Shown here in pieces: positions 7,974-15,678 of a stretch of 64,000 nucleotides of DNA. Location of the stretch: contig CAITZM010000021.1 of assembly GCA_903896925.1 (NCBI GenBank), forward strand, positions 1-64,000. Direction: 5' to 3'. How positions within the stretch are numbered: position 1 is the first letter of the stretch; the number at the start of each line of letters is the position of its first letter. The notes beneath the pieces are model-generated. The model did no database searches and was not told the origin of the DNA. It saw only the letters and a program-made list of their open reading frames with translations. The DNA is from an uncultured Lentisphaerota bacterium. Lineage in GTDB: Bacteria; Verrucomicrobiota; Kiritimatiellia; CAIQIC01. Both the position numbers and the translations under genes were made by a program.

Positions 7974-9308
7974 ATGGAAATCAAAGTTCCCGCACTGGGC
8001 GAAAACATCACGTCCGCCGATGTGACCAAGGTCATGGTGAAGGTCGGCGACACGATCGCCGTGGACCAGGCTGTCGTCGAGTTGGAGACCGGCAAGGCGA
8101 CGATCGAAGTGCCTGCGACCGCCGCCGGCAAAGTCACCCAGGTGCTGCTGAAGGTCGGCGACAAGGCGAAGAGCGGCCAGACCATCCTGACGCTTGAAGG
8201 CGCAGCAGCAGCGCCGCAGCCAGCGGCCAGAGAGCAGAAGTCAGAGGTCAGTGGTCAGTTATCAGTGGTCAGTGCGGCAGCTGCGACCCCGACCGTCGCC
8301 CCCGTCACGCCGCCCCCGGCCCCTGCCCCGGCATCCGTCCTTCCGCACCAGGTCGCGCAGCCCGCGCCGACCGGTACGCGTGTCCCCGTCGCCGCCGCGC
8401 CCTCGGTGCGCCAGCTCGCGCGCGAACTCGGCGTGGACATCCATCACGTGCCGGGCACCGGCACCGGCGGCAGAATTTCGGAAGAGGACGTCAAGGCGTA
8501 CGCCAAGAAACTGATCACGACCCCGCCGCCGGCCGCGGCGCAACCCTCGTCCCCCGACACGCTCCTCCCCCGGGTCACGCTGCCGGACTTTGCGCAGTGG
8601 GGCGAGGTGGCCCACGAGCCGATGAGCACGATCCGCCGCATCACCGCCGCGCACATGACCATGGCATGGATGACCATCCCGCATGTGACGCAGCACGACC
8701 GCGCGGTGGTCACGGAGCTGGAAGCGCTGCGCAAGCGCTTCGCCGAGCGCGCTGAAAAGGCCGGCGCCAAGCTGACGATGACCGCGATCCTGCTCAAGGT
8801 CGTCGCCGCCGCGCTCAAGGTCTTCCCCAAGTTCAACTCGAGCGTGGACATGGCGAAGCAGGAGATCGTCTTCAAGAAGTACATCCACCTCGGCGTCGCG
8901 GTCGACACCGACCGCGGCCTGCTCGTGCCGGTGATCCGCAATGTGGACAAGAAGAACATCATCCAGCTCGCGCTGGAGATGACGCAGCTCGCGCAGAAGG
9001 CGCGCACCGGCAAGATCGGCCCGGCCGACCTCGGCGGCGGGACCTTCACGGTGACGAACCTCGGCGGCATCGGCGGGTCCTTCTTCACGCCGATCATCAA
9101 CGCGCCGGAGGTGGCGATCCTCGGCGTCGGCCGCGCGCAGATGGAGCCGTGCATCCACGGCAAGGACGCGCTCTGCTCGCCGCGCCTGATGCTGCCGCTC
9201 TCGCTCTCCTACGATCACCGGCTGATCGACGGTGCCGACGGCGCGCGCTTCATGCGCTGGATCGTCGAGGCCATCGAGGAGCCGCTGCTGATCTCGCTGG
9301 AAGGGTGA
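7974..9308 (+). CDS. aceF: Dihydrolipoamide acetyltransferase, pyruvate dehydrogenase E2
   Basis: A 444-aa E2 core subunit that moves the acetyl group from E1 to CoA. One N-terminal lipoyl domain (residues 1-77) has the lipoylated lysine in ELETGKA (K41). A long Ala/Pro linker follows, then the E1/E3-binding domain (about 137-180, VRQLARELGVDIHHVPGTG, GGRISEEDV). The catalytic domain ends with SYDHRLIDGADG, where H415 and D419 are the active-site pair. Only one lipoyl domain is present, fewer than the three of E. coli. Part of the linker is encoded by a heptamer repeat. No dihydrolipoamide dehydrogenase gene is adjacent, so E3 must lie elsewhere. Confidence 0.97.
   Translation: MEIKVPALGENITSADVTKVMVKVGDTIAVDQAVVELETGKATIEVPATAAGKVTQVLLKVGDKAKSGQTILTLEGAAAAPQPAAREQKSEVSGQLSVVSAAAATPTVAPVTPPPAPAPASVLPHQVAQPAPTGTRVPVAAAPSVRQLARELGVDIHHVPGTGTGGRISEEDVKAYAKKLITTPPPAAAQPSSPDTLLPRVTLPDFAQWGEVAHEPMSTIRRITAAHMTMAWMTIPHVTQHDRAVVTELEALRKRFAERAEKAGAKLTMTAILLKVVAAALKVFPKFNSSVDMAKQEIVFKKYIHLGVAVDTDRGLLVPVIRNVDKKNIIQLALEMTQLAQKARTGKIGPADLGGGTFTVTNLGGIGGSFFTPIINAPEVAILGVGRAQMEPCIHGKDALCSPRLMLPLSLSYDHRLIDGADGARFMRWIVEAIEEPLLISLEG
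8240..8274 (+). repeat. GTCAGTG heptamer repeat inside the aceF linker
   Basis: Five 7-bp units in a row: GTCAGAG, GTCAGTG, GTCAGTT, ATCAGTG, GTCAGTG. They encode most of REQKSEVSGQLSVVS (residues 86-100), a patch unlike the surrounding Ala/Pro linker. The array length is a multiple of 7 rather than 3, yet the frame is open. The flexible linker presumably tolerates it. Confidence 0.75.
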
Positions 9309-9348
9309 GCGGCGCCGGTGCACAGAACGACGAACCAGGAGCCGCACG

Positions 9349-9717
9349 GTGAATGAGCCGGACCGCAAGGCGAGTATTCGCGCCTACAAGGAAACACCGC
9401 GGCCGGCCGGCGTGTTCCAGATCCGCCACACGGCCCTCCGGAAGTCGCTCGTCGGGACGAGCGTCAATCTGCCGGCCATCCTGAACCGGCACCGCTTCCA
9501 GCTCACGAACGGCTCGCACCCCGACCTGCCGTTCCAGCGCGACTGGAACCAGTCCGGCCCCGAGGCGTTCACCTTCGAGGTGCTCGACCAACTGACGCCG
9601 AAGAAGGAACCGGATTACGACCCCGCCGAAGACCTCGCCGTCCTCTTGGAAATGTGGCGCCAGAAACTCGCCGCCACCGGCGAAACCTTCTACGGCCCGC
9701 CCCCACCGCGCCGCTGA
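9349..9717 (+). CDS. GIY-YIG nuclease family protein
   Basis: A 122-aa protein. The start is GTG 9349 with AGGAG 7 bases upstream. Residues 18-90 (PAGVFQIRHTALRKSLVGTSVNLPAILNRHRFQL, then SHPDLPFQRDWNQSGPEAFTFEVLDQL) follow a small stand-alone GIY-YIG subfamily. In that group the GIY strand is GVF/GVYQIRN and YIG becomes LVGTS/FVGSS, with a conserved Arg in the NRHRF helix and a Glu in the EAFTFEVLD strand. Nuclease activity is not certain because the GIY and YIG tyrosines are replaced (GVF, LVG). It follows aceF by 40 bp and may be co-transcribed by chance. Confidence 0.88.
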   Translation: MNEPDRKASIRAYKETPRPAGVFQIRHTALRKSLVGTSVNLPAILNRHRFQLTNGSHPDLPFQRDWNQSGPEAFTFEVLDQLTPKKEPDYDPAEDLAVLLEMWRQKLAATGETFYGPPPPRR

Positions 9718-10104
9718 CCTCCGCCCACCGGGTCCGGTTCAAACCGGAACGGCGGCACTCTTGCCGCCGATAACGCACGGCAAGAGCAACGCCCCGCCGT
9801 ACTGAAAATGGGCGACAGGAGTGTCGCCCCTCCGACGGAGCGGCGACAAACCGGACATTGGCCGCGCACCCCGCCCGGCGCCGCCCGCCGCGCAAGGGAA
9901 TCCCGCTTGCCCGGCTTCTGCCCGTGTCCTGGCTAGGTGCGGTACCAATGAGAAAACGAGTCGCGGCAGGGCTTGACTTGACCGGGCAGCGCGCAAGAAT
10001 GCGCCCATGATTTCATCGTGTCATCCTGCAGTCGAAAAGCAGCGCTCCCCTGGGCCCAAGAAACCCGACCACCTCGCCGGATCGCCCCGCAGATTCCACC
10101 GACG
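9718..10104. other. Intergenic region with hairpins and a direct repeat
   Basis: No gene is visible. It holds two small hairpins, GGCGGCACTCTTGCCGCC (9751-9768) and GGGCGACAGGAGTGTCGCCC (9810-9829), of a GC-rich type that recurs at 29452, 41572 and 41663. It also holds the left copy of a 54-bp direct repeat (9862-9915) whose right copy lies beyond the next gene. Confidence 0.6.
9862..9915 (+). repeat. 54-bp direct repeat, left copy
   Basis: Begins CCGCGCACC and ends ATCCCGCTTGCCCGGC. It aligns without gaps to 11037-11090 with 9 mismatches, all transitions. The two copies flank the PL14-like gene, suggesting that gene arrived or was duplicated as a unit. Confidence 0.7.
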
Positions 10105-10995
10105 ATGAGCAAACCCATGCAACGAACAGCCCTGTCGCTTTCGACCGTGTGTCTCGGCGTGCTGCTGACCTCCGCTATCGCTTCCGCCCTAGAAGCTCTG
10201 ACCCTCCGCGTCGATTTCGAATCCGATCCGGTAGGTCCTTACACCCGCGAGTTGGTCAAGCACGACTGGGGCCAGGTTGTGTGGGTGAATCTCCATGACC
10301 GCGCTCACATTGTTCTCGAAGAACAGGCCCGGTCGAACAGGGCGCTGAGGATCGCCTATCCCTCGGGCGCAGTCGGACCAAGCCAGGGCGGCGGTCAGTT
10401 CATCATCTCGTTGGCGCCGTCAGAAGAACTATGGTTTTCATATCGTGTGAAGTTTGGCGAGGGATTTGACTACGCGCTCGGAGGAAAGCTCCCCGGGTTG
10501 AGCAGCGGCGGAGACAAGTACACAGGGGGCCACAAACCAAAGGACGGCGACGGCTGGAGTGCCAGATACATGTGGGGGAAAGGCGGGAAAATTGTTGTCT
10601 ATCTCTACTATGTCGATATGCCGGGGCACTGGGGGGAGGACCTTTCTCTGGGTGGTGTCAAATGTGTGCCCGGAAGGTGGCACCAGCTGACACAGCACAT
10701 CCGACTCAACTCTCCTGGCCAGACAAACGGCGTTCTCGATGTGTGGTTCGACGGCAAGAAAGCCCTCGCACGATCAAACATCCGATTTCGCATCGGCGAG
10801 CAAGGCCTGATCGATTCCGTCGATTTCGAGACCTTTCATGGTGGGAGCACAAAGGAGTGGGCGCCGACGGTCGACAGTTTCTCCTATCTGGACGACTTCA
10901 TCATCGCCGCCAGTCCGCCGGATTCCCTCTTGGACAGGGGTCCCAACCAAGCGCCAGCGGGCACGGCTCGCACACCCCCAACGCCTCAACACTGA
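10105..10995 (+). CDS. Secreted PL14-like polysaccharide lyase
   Basis: A 296-aa protein with a signal peptide (SLSTVCLGVLLTSAIASALEA) and a single jelly-roll domain. Segments such as RVDFESDPVGPYTRE, GGKLPGL, WSARYMW, VYLYYVDM, VPGRWHQLTQHIRLN and DFETFHGG, followed by SYLDDFII, match the polysaccharide lyase 14 domain. This is the alginate/glucuronan-type lyase family, which cleaves uronic-acid glycans by beta-elimination. ATG 10105 or 10117 may be the start; both give the same mature protein. Its codon and base use is less GC-extreme than the neighbours and it is bracketed by a 54-bp direct repeat, so recent transfer is possible. The exact substrate is unknown. Confidence 0.85.
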   Translation: MSKPMQRTALSLSTVCLGVLLTSAIASALEALTLRVDFESDPVGPYTRELVKHDWGQVVWVNLHDRAHIVLEEQARSNRALRIAYPSGAVGPSQGGGQFIISLAPSEELWFSYRVKFGEGFDYALGGKLPGLSSGGDKYTGGHKPKDGDGWSARYMWGKGGKIVVYLYYVDMPGHWGEDLSLGGVKCVPGRWHQLTQHIRLNSPGQTNGVLDVWFDGKKALARSNIRFRIGEQGLIDSVDFETFHGGSTKEWAPTVDSFSYLDDFIIAASPPDSLLDRGPNQAPAGTARTPPTPQH

Positions 10996-11036
10996 GGTTG
11001 GGCAGGAGACCATCAACGCTCAAACCGGAACGCTGT

Positions 11037-11090
11037 CCGCGCACCTCACCCAACGTCACCTGCCGCACAAGGGGATCCCGCTTGCCCGGC
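11037..11090 (+). repeat. 54-bp direct repeat, right copy
   Basis: Gap-free match to 9862-9915 (45 of 54 identical). Eight of nine differences are G-to-A or C-to-T relative to the left copy, the pattern of decay by cytosine deamination. The rest of 10996-11222, between two converging genes, shows no gene and no clear terminator. Confidence 0.7.
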
Positions 11091-11222
11091 CACCACCCCA
11101 CAACGAACTGAACACTCGATATCGAATGGACTGCTTGGACAAGATGGACGGGATGTAAAGCAGGCTCTGCAACTCGTCCATCAAGTCCATCGCATCCATG
11201 AAAACCCTCCGATGCGGCACCG

Positions 11223-13451
11223 CTATTTGCCACGGCGGAGTTCGTAGAGCTGGTAGCCAACCGCGCGGATACCGGCGATGGTTTCGGGATAGGGTGTGTC
11301 GCAGACGTCTACGAAGCCGTTTTGGAAATCTTCGCCGTCGAAGCGGCCGGTCGTCGGCTGGTCGCCGAACTGGTGCCAGTGGACACCGACGAAGTTGGGG
11401 TGGCGCAGGGCGGAGGTGACGTAGGCGGCGTAGGCTTTGCCGCGCTCCTCCTGGTTGGCGACGCCGATCAGGCTGGCGTGGAACAGGCCGCGGTCGAGCG
11501 CGCCGAAGTGGAACTCGCCGATGAGCACCGGCATATCGACACCGTCAGGCAGCTTGAACGCATCGAGCGTGTGCCGATAGATGTTGTAGCTGACGATGTC
11601 GCAATACTTCGCCGCCATGCGCACGGCGGCGTCGGTGGAGCCGGCGAAGCGGCAGCCGAAGTAGAGCTTCTGCGGGGCGACGGCTTTGAACTCCTCGCGG
11701 ATGCGCTTGAAGTATTCCTCCGTCAGCACGGCGGTGAATTCCGCGCAGTCATCCTTCGCACCCCCGGGCGGCGCCGCCTGCGAGGCGAGCAGCGCGTCCC
11801 AGCTTGCAAAGGTGCTGCCCCACGCCGCGTTGAGCTTCGCGATGTCGCCATGCTTCGCCTTGAGCCGCGCGACCATCTCGATTTTCGCGGGCTGCTCGGC
11901 GGGCGATTGCAGCGTCCACATCGCCAGATCCTTCGGGCCGCCCCACGCGATCTCGTTATCCACGAAGAAGCCGATGCACCACGGGTCATCGAGCTCCGCC
12001 TGGCGCGCGAGCAGTTGCTTGTGGAAGTTCGCGCGGAAGTCGGGATGGAACACATCCTTGAACTTCCACCAGCCGAGCTTGCTGCCGGCGATGTCGGGCG
12101 ACTTCAGCTCGAAGCGGTCGCAGTAGGGCGTGCGATCCTGCTTGCAGATGCGGAGGTCGGAGCTGTTCGCCACGGTGTTCAGTCCCCAACTCCGCAGCCG
12201 CTGGTGCGCGATATCGGCATATTTCGCGACCCAGTCCGCGCCGTACTTGCGGAACGCGTTCGCCGAGGAGAAATCGTAGGTGCGCTTGATGTTCCGCGCC
12301 TCGTAGTAGGGCCAGAGCAGCGCGTCGTGCGTGGTATAGAAGAGTGCGAACGGCGAATCGTCCTTCGGCAACCCGGTGAAGTAATCCTCGCGCCCGTCCA
12401 GCGGCGTCACCGCGGAGGAGGAGGTCACGCGCACCGGGCCGTGCGACCAGTAGAGGCAGCCCGAGGGATCCACGAACCACCACTTACCGTCGAGCTTCTC
12501 GACGCGGAAATGGCCGGTGGCCTTCAACTTCGGGCCCGCAGCCCAGCCGCCATACTGGTTCCATCCCGCCGGGCCGGGATGCGCGGCGAGGTCGGCCTGT
12601 TCCTTGGCGAGCGCGGCTTTCAGGTCGGCGTCGCTATGCGTCTTGCCCGGCCAGTCCTTGTATTTGAACTGGCCATAGACGTCGATGAACGGGAAGAATT
12701 GCTCCGCCGGCAGCTTCATCCAGTCCGGCACGACCGCCGTCGGCCCCTTGTGCGCGACGATGCGCTTGACGCCCCACTTCCAATCCAGCTTCGGCTCCTT
12801 GAGATAGACCGCAACACCGACCACCTTTTCGGCATCGAGATCGGCGACCATGCCAATGGTTGCGAAGGGCCCCTTCTTCATGCCGGTGAGCTTGGCGTTG
12901 ATCGCGCGCATGTTGGGCAGCCACGGCGGCAGGGCGACCTCGCACGCCGCGGGTTTCTTGTCGGTGAGCTTCACGCGATCCACAAAGACCCCGCACCCTT
13001 TGCCCGCATCGGCGCCGGGGTTATCGAGCCGGACCGTCAGCGGCAGCTCGCCCTTCTGGTCGCGGTTCACCAGCTCGAACGTCACGCGGTTGCAGCCGGA
13101 GAGATCCCACGCGCCCTTGATCAGCACGCCGAGGAAACCTGTGCCGCCCCTCGTCTCGACCTGCAGCAGTCCATTCTTGAGCGCGAACTGCGCCCCACCC
13201 TGCGCCGCCACCTTCGCCGGCGTCGCCGCGCCTGCATCGTACAGCACGATCTCGTCTCCCGCCGCGAGAGTTTCCAGCCGAGTCCGCGAGACGGGCAGCT
13301 CCGCCGCCAACGCTTGGAAAAACAGCAGGGAGAAAAGTCCAAGCTTTGGAAAATTTCTCGTGAGACTTTCCAAGGCCTGGAAAAACCGATGGCTCCACTT
13401 TCCAATCCTTGGAAAAGTCGAATGCGAGACTCCGACAGGGCGTTGTTTCAT
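11223..13451 (-). CDS. Secreted GH50-like agarase / beta-galactosidase
   Basis: About 742 aa. After a lectin-like N-terminal domain (to about residue 280) comes a TIM barrel with GHFRVEKLDGKWWFVDPSG, RLRSWGLNTVANSSD, CIGFFVDNEIAWGG (acid/base Glu) and MPVLIGEFHFGALDRG (nucleophile Glu). These fit the agarase/beta-galactosidase-like enzymes of family GH50. It probably hydrolyses beta-linked galactans outside the cell. The start is uncertain: ATG 13451 and ATG 13469 both lack a good ribosome-binding site. The signal peptide core (LGLFSLLFFQALAAE) comes only after about 35 residues encoded by palindromic repeats (13307-13416). GH family is the best match, not certain. Confidence 0.85.
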   Translation of the reverse strand: MKQRPVGVSHSTFPRIGKWSHRFFQALESLTRNFPKLGLFSLLFFQALAAELPVSRTRLETLAAGDEIVLYDAGAATPAKVAAQGGAQFALKNGLLQVETRGGTGFLGVLIKGAWDLSGCNRVTFELVNRDQKGELPLTVRLDNPGADAGKGCGVFVDRVKLTDKKPAACEVALPPWLPNMRAINAKLTGMKKGPFATIGMVADLDAEKVVGVAVYLKEPKLDWKWGVKRIVAHKGPTAVVPDWMKLPAEQFFPFIDVYGQFKYKDWPGKTHSDADLKAALAKEQADLAAHPGPAGWNQYGGWAAGPKLKATGHFRVEKLDGKWWFVDPSGCLYWSHGPVRVTSSSAVTPLDGREDYFTGLPKDDSPFALFYTTHDALLWPYYEARNIKRTYDFSSANAFRKYGADWVAKYADIAHQRLRSWGLNTVANSSDLRICKQDRTPYCDRFELKSPDIAGSKLGWWKFKDVFHPDFRANFHKQLLARQAELDDPWCIGFFVDNEIAWGGPKDLAMWTLQSPAEQPAKIEMVARLKAKHGDIAKLNAAWGSTFASWDALLASQAAPPGGAKDDCAEFTAVLTEEYFKRIREEFKAVAPQKLYFGCRFAGSTDAAVRMAAKYCDIVSYNIYRHTLDAFKLPDGVDMPVLIGEFHFGALDRGLFHASLIGVANQEERGKAYAAYVTSALRHPNFVGVHWHQFGDQPTTGRFDGEDFQNGFVDVCDTPYPETIAGIRAVGYQLYELRRGK
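13307..13416. repeat. Cluster of four palindromes encoding a signal peptide
   Basis: Four units of the TTTCCAAnnnTTGGAAA type: CCAACGCTTGGAAA (13307-13320), TCCAAGCTTTGGAAAA (13338-13353), TTTCCAAGGCCTGGAAAA (13367-13384) and TTTCCAATCCTTGGAAAA (13399-13416). Starts are 31, 29 and 32 bp apart. They lie inside the 5' end of the GH50-like gene and are translated as FPRIGK, FFQALE, FPKLG and FFQALA. The adjoining 58 bp (13271-13328) match 29163-29220 almost perfectly. Confidence 0.8.
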
Positions 13452-13571
13452 GGGCTCGGAGCATAGCATGTTGCAGCCGGCCGGTCAGCGACACAACCCC
13501 ACGTTGGTGTTGCGATGGCAGGGCGGGCTCTATATCATCGCGATCCGCCATCCATAGGAATGCAAGTTGCC

Positions 13572-15560
13572 ATGAAACTAGATCGAACACTTGTTGCTGT
13601 ATTCGCCGTGCTGTGTCTCTCCACCATGGCGGGTCGCGCCGAAGACGCGAAGCTCACTGTGAAACTCGACAAGCCGGGCGTGGCGCTCAACCGCGCCATG
13701 TGGGGCATTTTTTTCGAGGACATCAATTTCGGCGCCGACGGCGGCCTCTATGCGGAGCTGGTCAAGAACCGCGGCTTCGAGTTCCCCGATCCGCTGATGG
13801 GCTGGTTCAAGCTTAGCCCGAAGCGCTGCTCGGGTTCCCTCACGATACGCACCGACCAGCCGTTCAACGCGAAGAATCCGCACTATGTCCGCTTGCGCAA
13901 TCCCGACGACAAGATGCCGTTCGGTCTCGCGAATGAAGGCTTTCGCGGCATGGGCCTGAAGGCGGGCGAGGCTTACAGTTTTTCCGCGCAAGTCCGTAAG
14001 GCCGGCGGGAACCCGAAGCTGCGCCTCGAACTGTACAGCGCACTTGGCGAGCGTCTCGATTCGGCCGTGCTGGAGAATTTTTCCGATGGCTGGCAGAAGC
14101 ACACCGCGGTGCTGCATCCGAAATTCACCGACGCGAAGGCGCGGCTGCACGTGCTCGTCGAGGGCGCGGGCGAACTCGACCTCGACATGGTGTCGCTGTT
14201 TCCCGAGAAGACCTGGAAGAACCGCCCGGGTGGATTGCGCGCCGACATGGTCCAGATGCTCGCTGACCTGCGGCCCGGCTTCATGCGTTTCCCCGGCGGC
14301 TGCATCGTCGAAGGCAACGATCTCTCCGGCCGCTACCAGTGGAAGAAGACGATCGGCCCCGTCGAGGAACGAGAGATGCTGCTGAACCGCTGGAACACCG
14401 AGTTCCTGCACCGGCCTGCGCCGGACTATTTCCAGAGCTTCGGCCTCGGCTTCTTCGAATACTTCCAGCTCTGCGAGGACATCGGCGCCGCGCCGCTGCC
14501 CATCCTGAGCTGCGGCCTCGCCTGCCAGTTCAACACCGGCGAAGCCTGTCCGCTTGACCAGCTCGATCCCTACATCCAGGACGCGCTCGATCTGATCGAA
14601 TTCGCCAACGGCGGAGCCGAGACCGTCTGGGGCGCGAAGCGCGCCGCGTTGGGACATCCCTCGCCGTTCGGACTCACAATGATCGGCATCGGCAACGAGA
14701 ATTGGGACAAGCCCTACATCGAGCGTTATGCAAAATTCCACGCCGCCCTCAAGACGCGTCACCCGGCCATCAAGCTCGTCTCCAGCGCCGGCCCCGGCCC
14801 GGACGACAAACGTTTCGAGTACGCCTGGCCCAAGTTGCGCGAACTGCGCACCGACATCGTTGATGAACACTGCTACAGCCGCCCCGACTGGTTCTTCAAG
14901 GCCGCCACCCGCTACGACGGCTACGACCGCAAAGGCCCCGGCGTCTTCTTCGGCGAATATGCGGCCCAGAGCGATCGCACCTGCAGCATCCACAACCACA
15001 ACAACCTCGAATGCGCCATCGCCGAGGCCGCGTGCATGACCGGGCTCGAACGCAACGGCGACGTCGTGCGCATGGCCAGTTACGCCCCGCTGTTCGCGCA
15101 CGTAGAGGCCTGGCAGTGGAAGCCCGATCTCATCTGGGTCAACAACCTCGCCAGCTACGGCACGCCGAATTACCACGTCCAGGAACTGTTCGCCAACAAC
15201 CCCGGCGACGAGACCATTCCCTTCCAGCTCGTCGCAACAGGCACCAACCGGTTGTTCGCTTCGGCGGCGCGCGACCGGAAAAACGGAGAGGTGATCCTCA
15301 AGGTCGTGAACGGCGGCGATACGCCCGCCACCATCGCCATCGCCCTTGAGGGAACCGTCCCCGCCGGCTCCAGCACACGCGTGATCACGCTGACAGGCGC
15401 CAACCGGACAGACGAAAATTCTTTCGAGAAGCCGGCCAAGGTGGCGCCGAAAGAGGAGCGGCTGGCCATTACCGCGCCCGGATTCGCCCACACGTTTCCC
15501 GCCTGGTCATTGAGCGTGTTCAGAATGCGCTTGAGCATGGAAGCGTCTGCCAAGCCCTAG
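13572..15560 (+). CDS. Secreted alpha-L-arabinofuranosidase, GH51
   Basis: A 662-aa protein with a signal peptide (TLVAVFAVLCLSTMAGRAED) starting at ATG 13572. It releases terminal alpha-L-arabinofuranosyl residues from arabinan, arabinoxylan or arabinogalactan. GH51 hallmarks are MWGIFFEDINFGADGGLYAE near residue 40, FMRFPGGCIVEGND, the acid/base E376 in IGIGNENWD and the nucleophile E462 in FFGEYAAQ. A CBM4-like insert (about 90-220) precedes the barrel, and a C-terminal beta-sandwich domain follows. It is transcribed away from the GH50-like gene. The secreted location differs from the many intracellular GH51 enzymes. Confidence 0.96.
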   Translation: MKLDRTLVAVFAVLCLSTMAGRAEDAKLTVKLDKPGVALNRAMWGIFFEDINFGADGGLYAELVKNRGFEFPDPLMGWFKLSPKRCSGSLTIRTDQPFNAKNPHYVRLRNPDDKMPFGLANEGFRGMGLKAGEAYSFSAQVRKAGGNPKLRLELYSALGERLDSAVLENFSDGWQKHTAVLHPKFTDAKARLHVLVEGAGELDLDMVSLFPEKTWKNRPGGLRADMVQMLADLRPGFMRFPGGCIVEGNDLSGRYQWKKTIGPVEEREMLLNRWNTEFLHRPAPDYFQSFGLGFFEYFQLCEDIGAAPLPILSCGLACQFNTGEACPLDQLDPYIQDALDLIEFANGGAETVWGAKRAALGHPSPFGLTMIGIGNENWDKPYIERYAKFHAALKTRHPAIKLVSSAGPGPDDKRFEYAWPKLRELRTDIVDEHCYSRPDWFFKAATRYDGYDRKGPGVFFGEYAAQSDRTCSIHNHNNLECAIAEAACMTGLERNGDVVRMASYAPLFAHVEAWQWKPDLIWVNNLASYGTPNYHVQELFANNPGDETIPFQLVATGTNRLFASAARDRKNGEVILKVVNGGDTPATIAIALEGTVPAGSSTRVITLTGANRTDENSFEKPAKVAPKEERLAITAPGFAHTFPAWSLSVFRMRLSMEASAKP

Positions 15561-15582
15561 CCACACCCGTTCGCCCGCCGCG

Positions 15583-15678
15583 TCAGTTCCCGCGGAACCG
15601 GATCTTCATGCCGAGCAAGGCGAGGCTGATGACGAAACCGATGGCGTTGGCGACGACCATCGGCGGCGCGGCGATCAT
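15583..15678 (-). pseudogene. SemiSWEET-like transporter remnant (last helix)
   Basis: A 31-aa frame starting at ATG 15678, which overlaps the stop of the SGNH gene (ATGA). It reads PPMVVANAIGFVISLALLGMKIRF, a single membrane helix resembling the third helix and tail of SemiSWEET/MtN3 sugar transporters (usual ending SPPIIxANxxxLxLALxILxLKIRY). The first two helices are missing, so this is either a decayed gene end or a new single-helix peptide kept by translational coupling. Family recognition rests on one helix and is tentative. Confidence 0.4.

Noticed and set aside
9309..9717. Expectation of an lpd (E3) gene after aceF
   Set aside because: The following gene is a GIY-YIG protein; no FAD/NAD dehydrogenase motif exists nearby.
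13307..13416. Regularly spaced palindromes as a CRISPR array
   Set aside because: Units are short palindromes with 13-15 bp between them, units vary, no long identical direct repeats and no cas genes.
11322..13466. Long antisense frames over the GH50-like gene and similar ones at 13578-15491, 17592-19718 and 24674-27961
   Set aside because: All mirror well-supported genes with family motifs and have the composition of GC shadows; none shows a domain.
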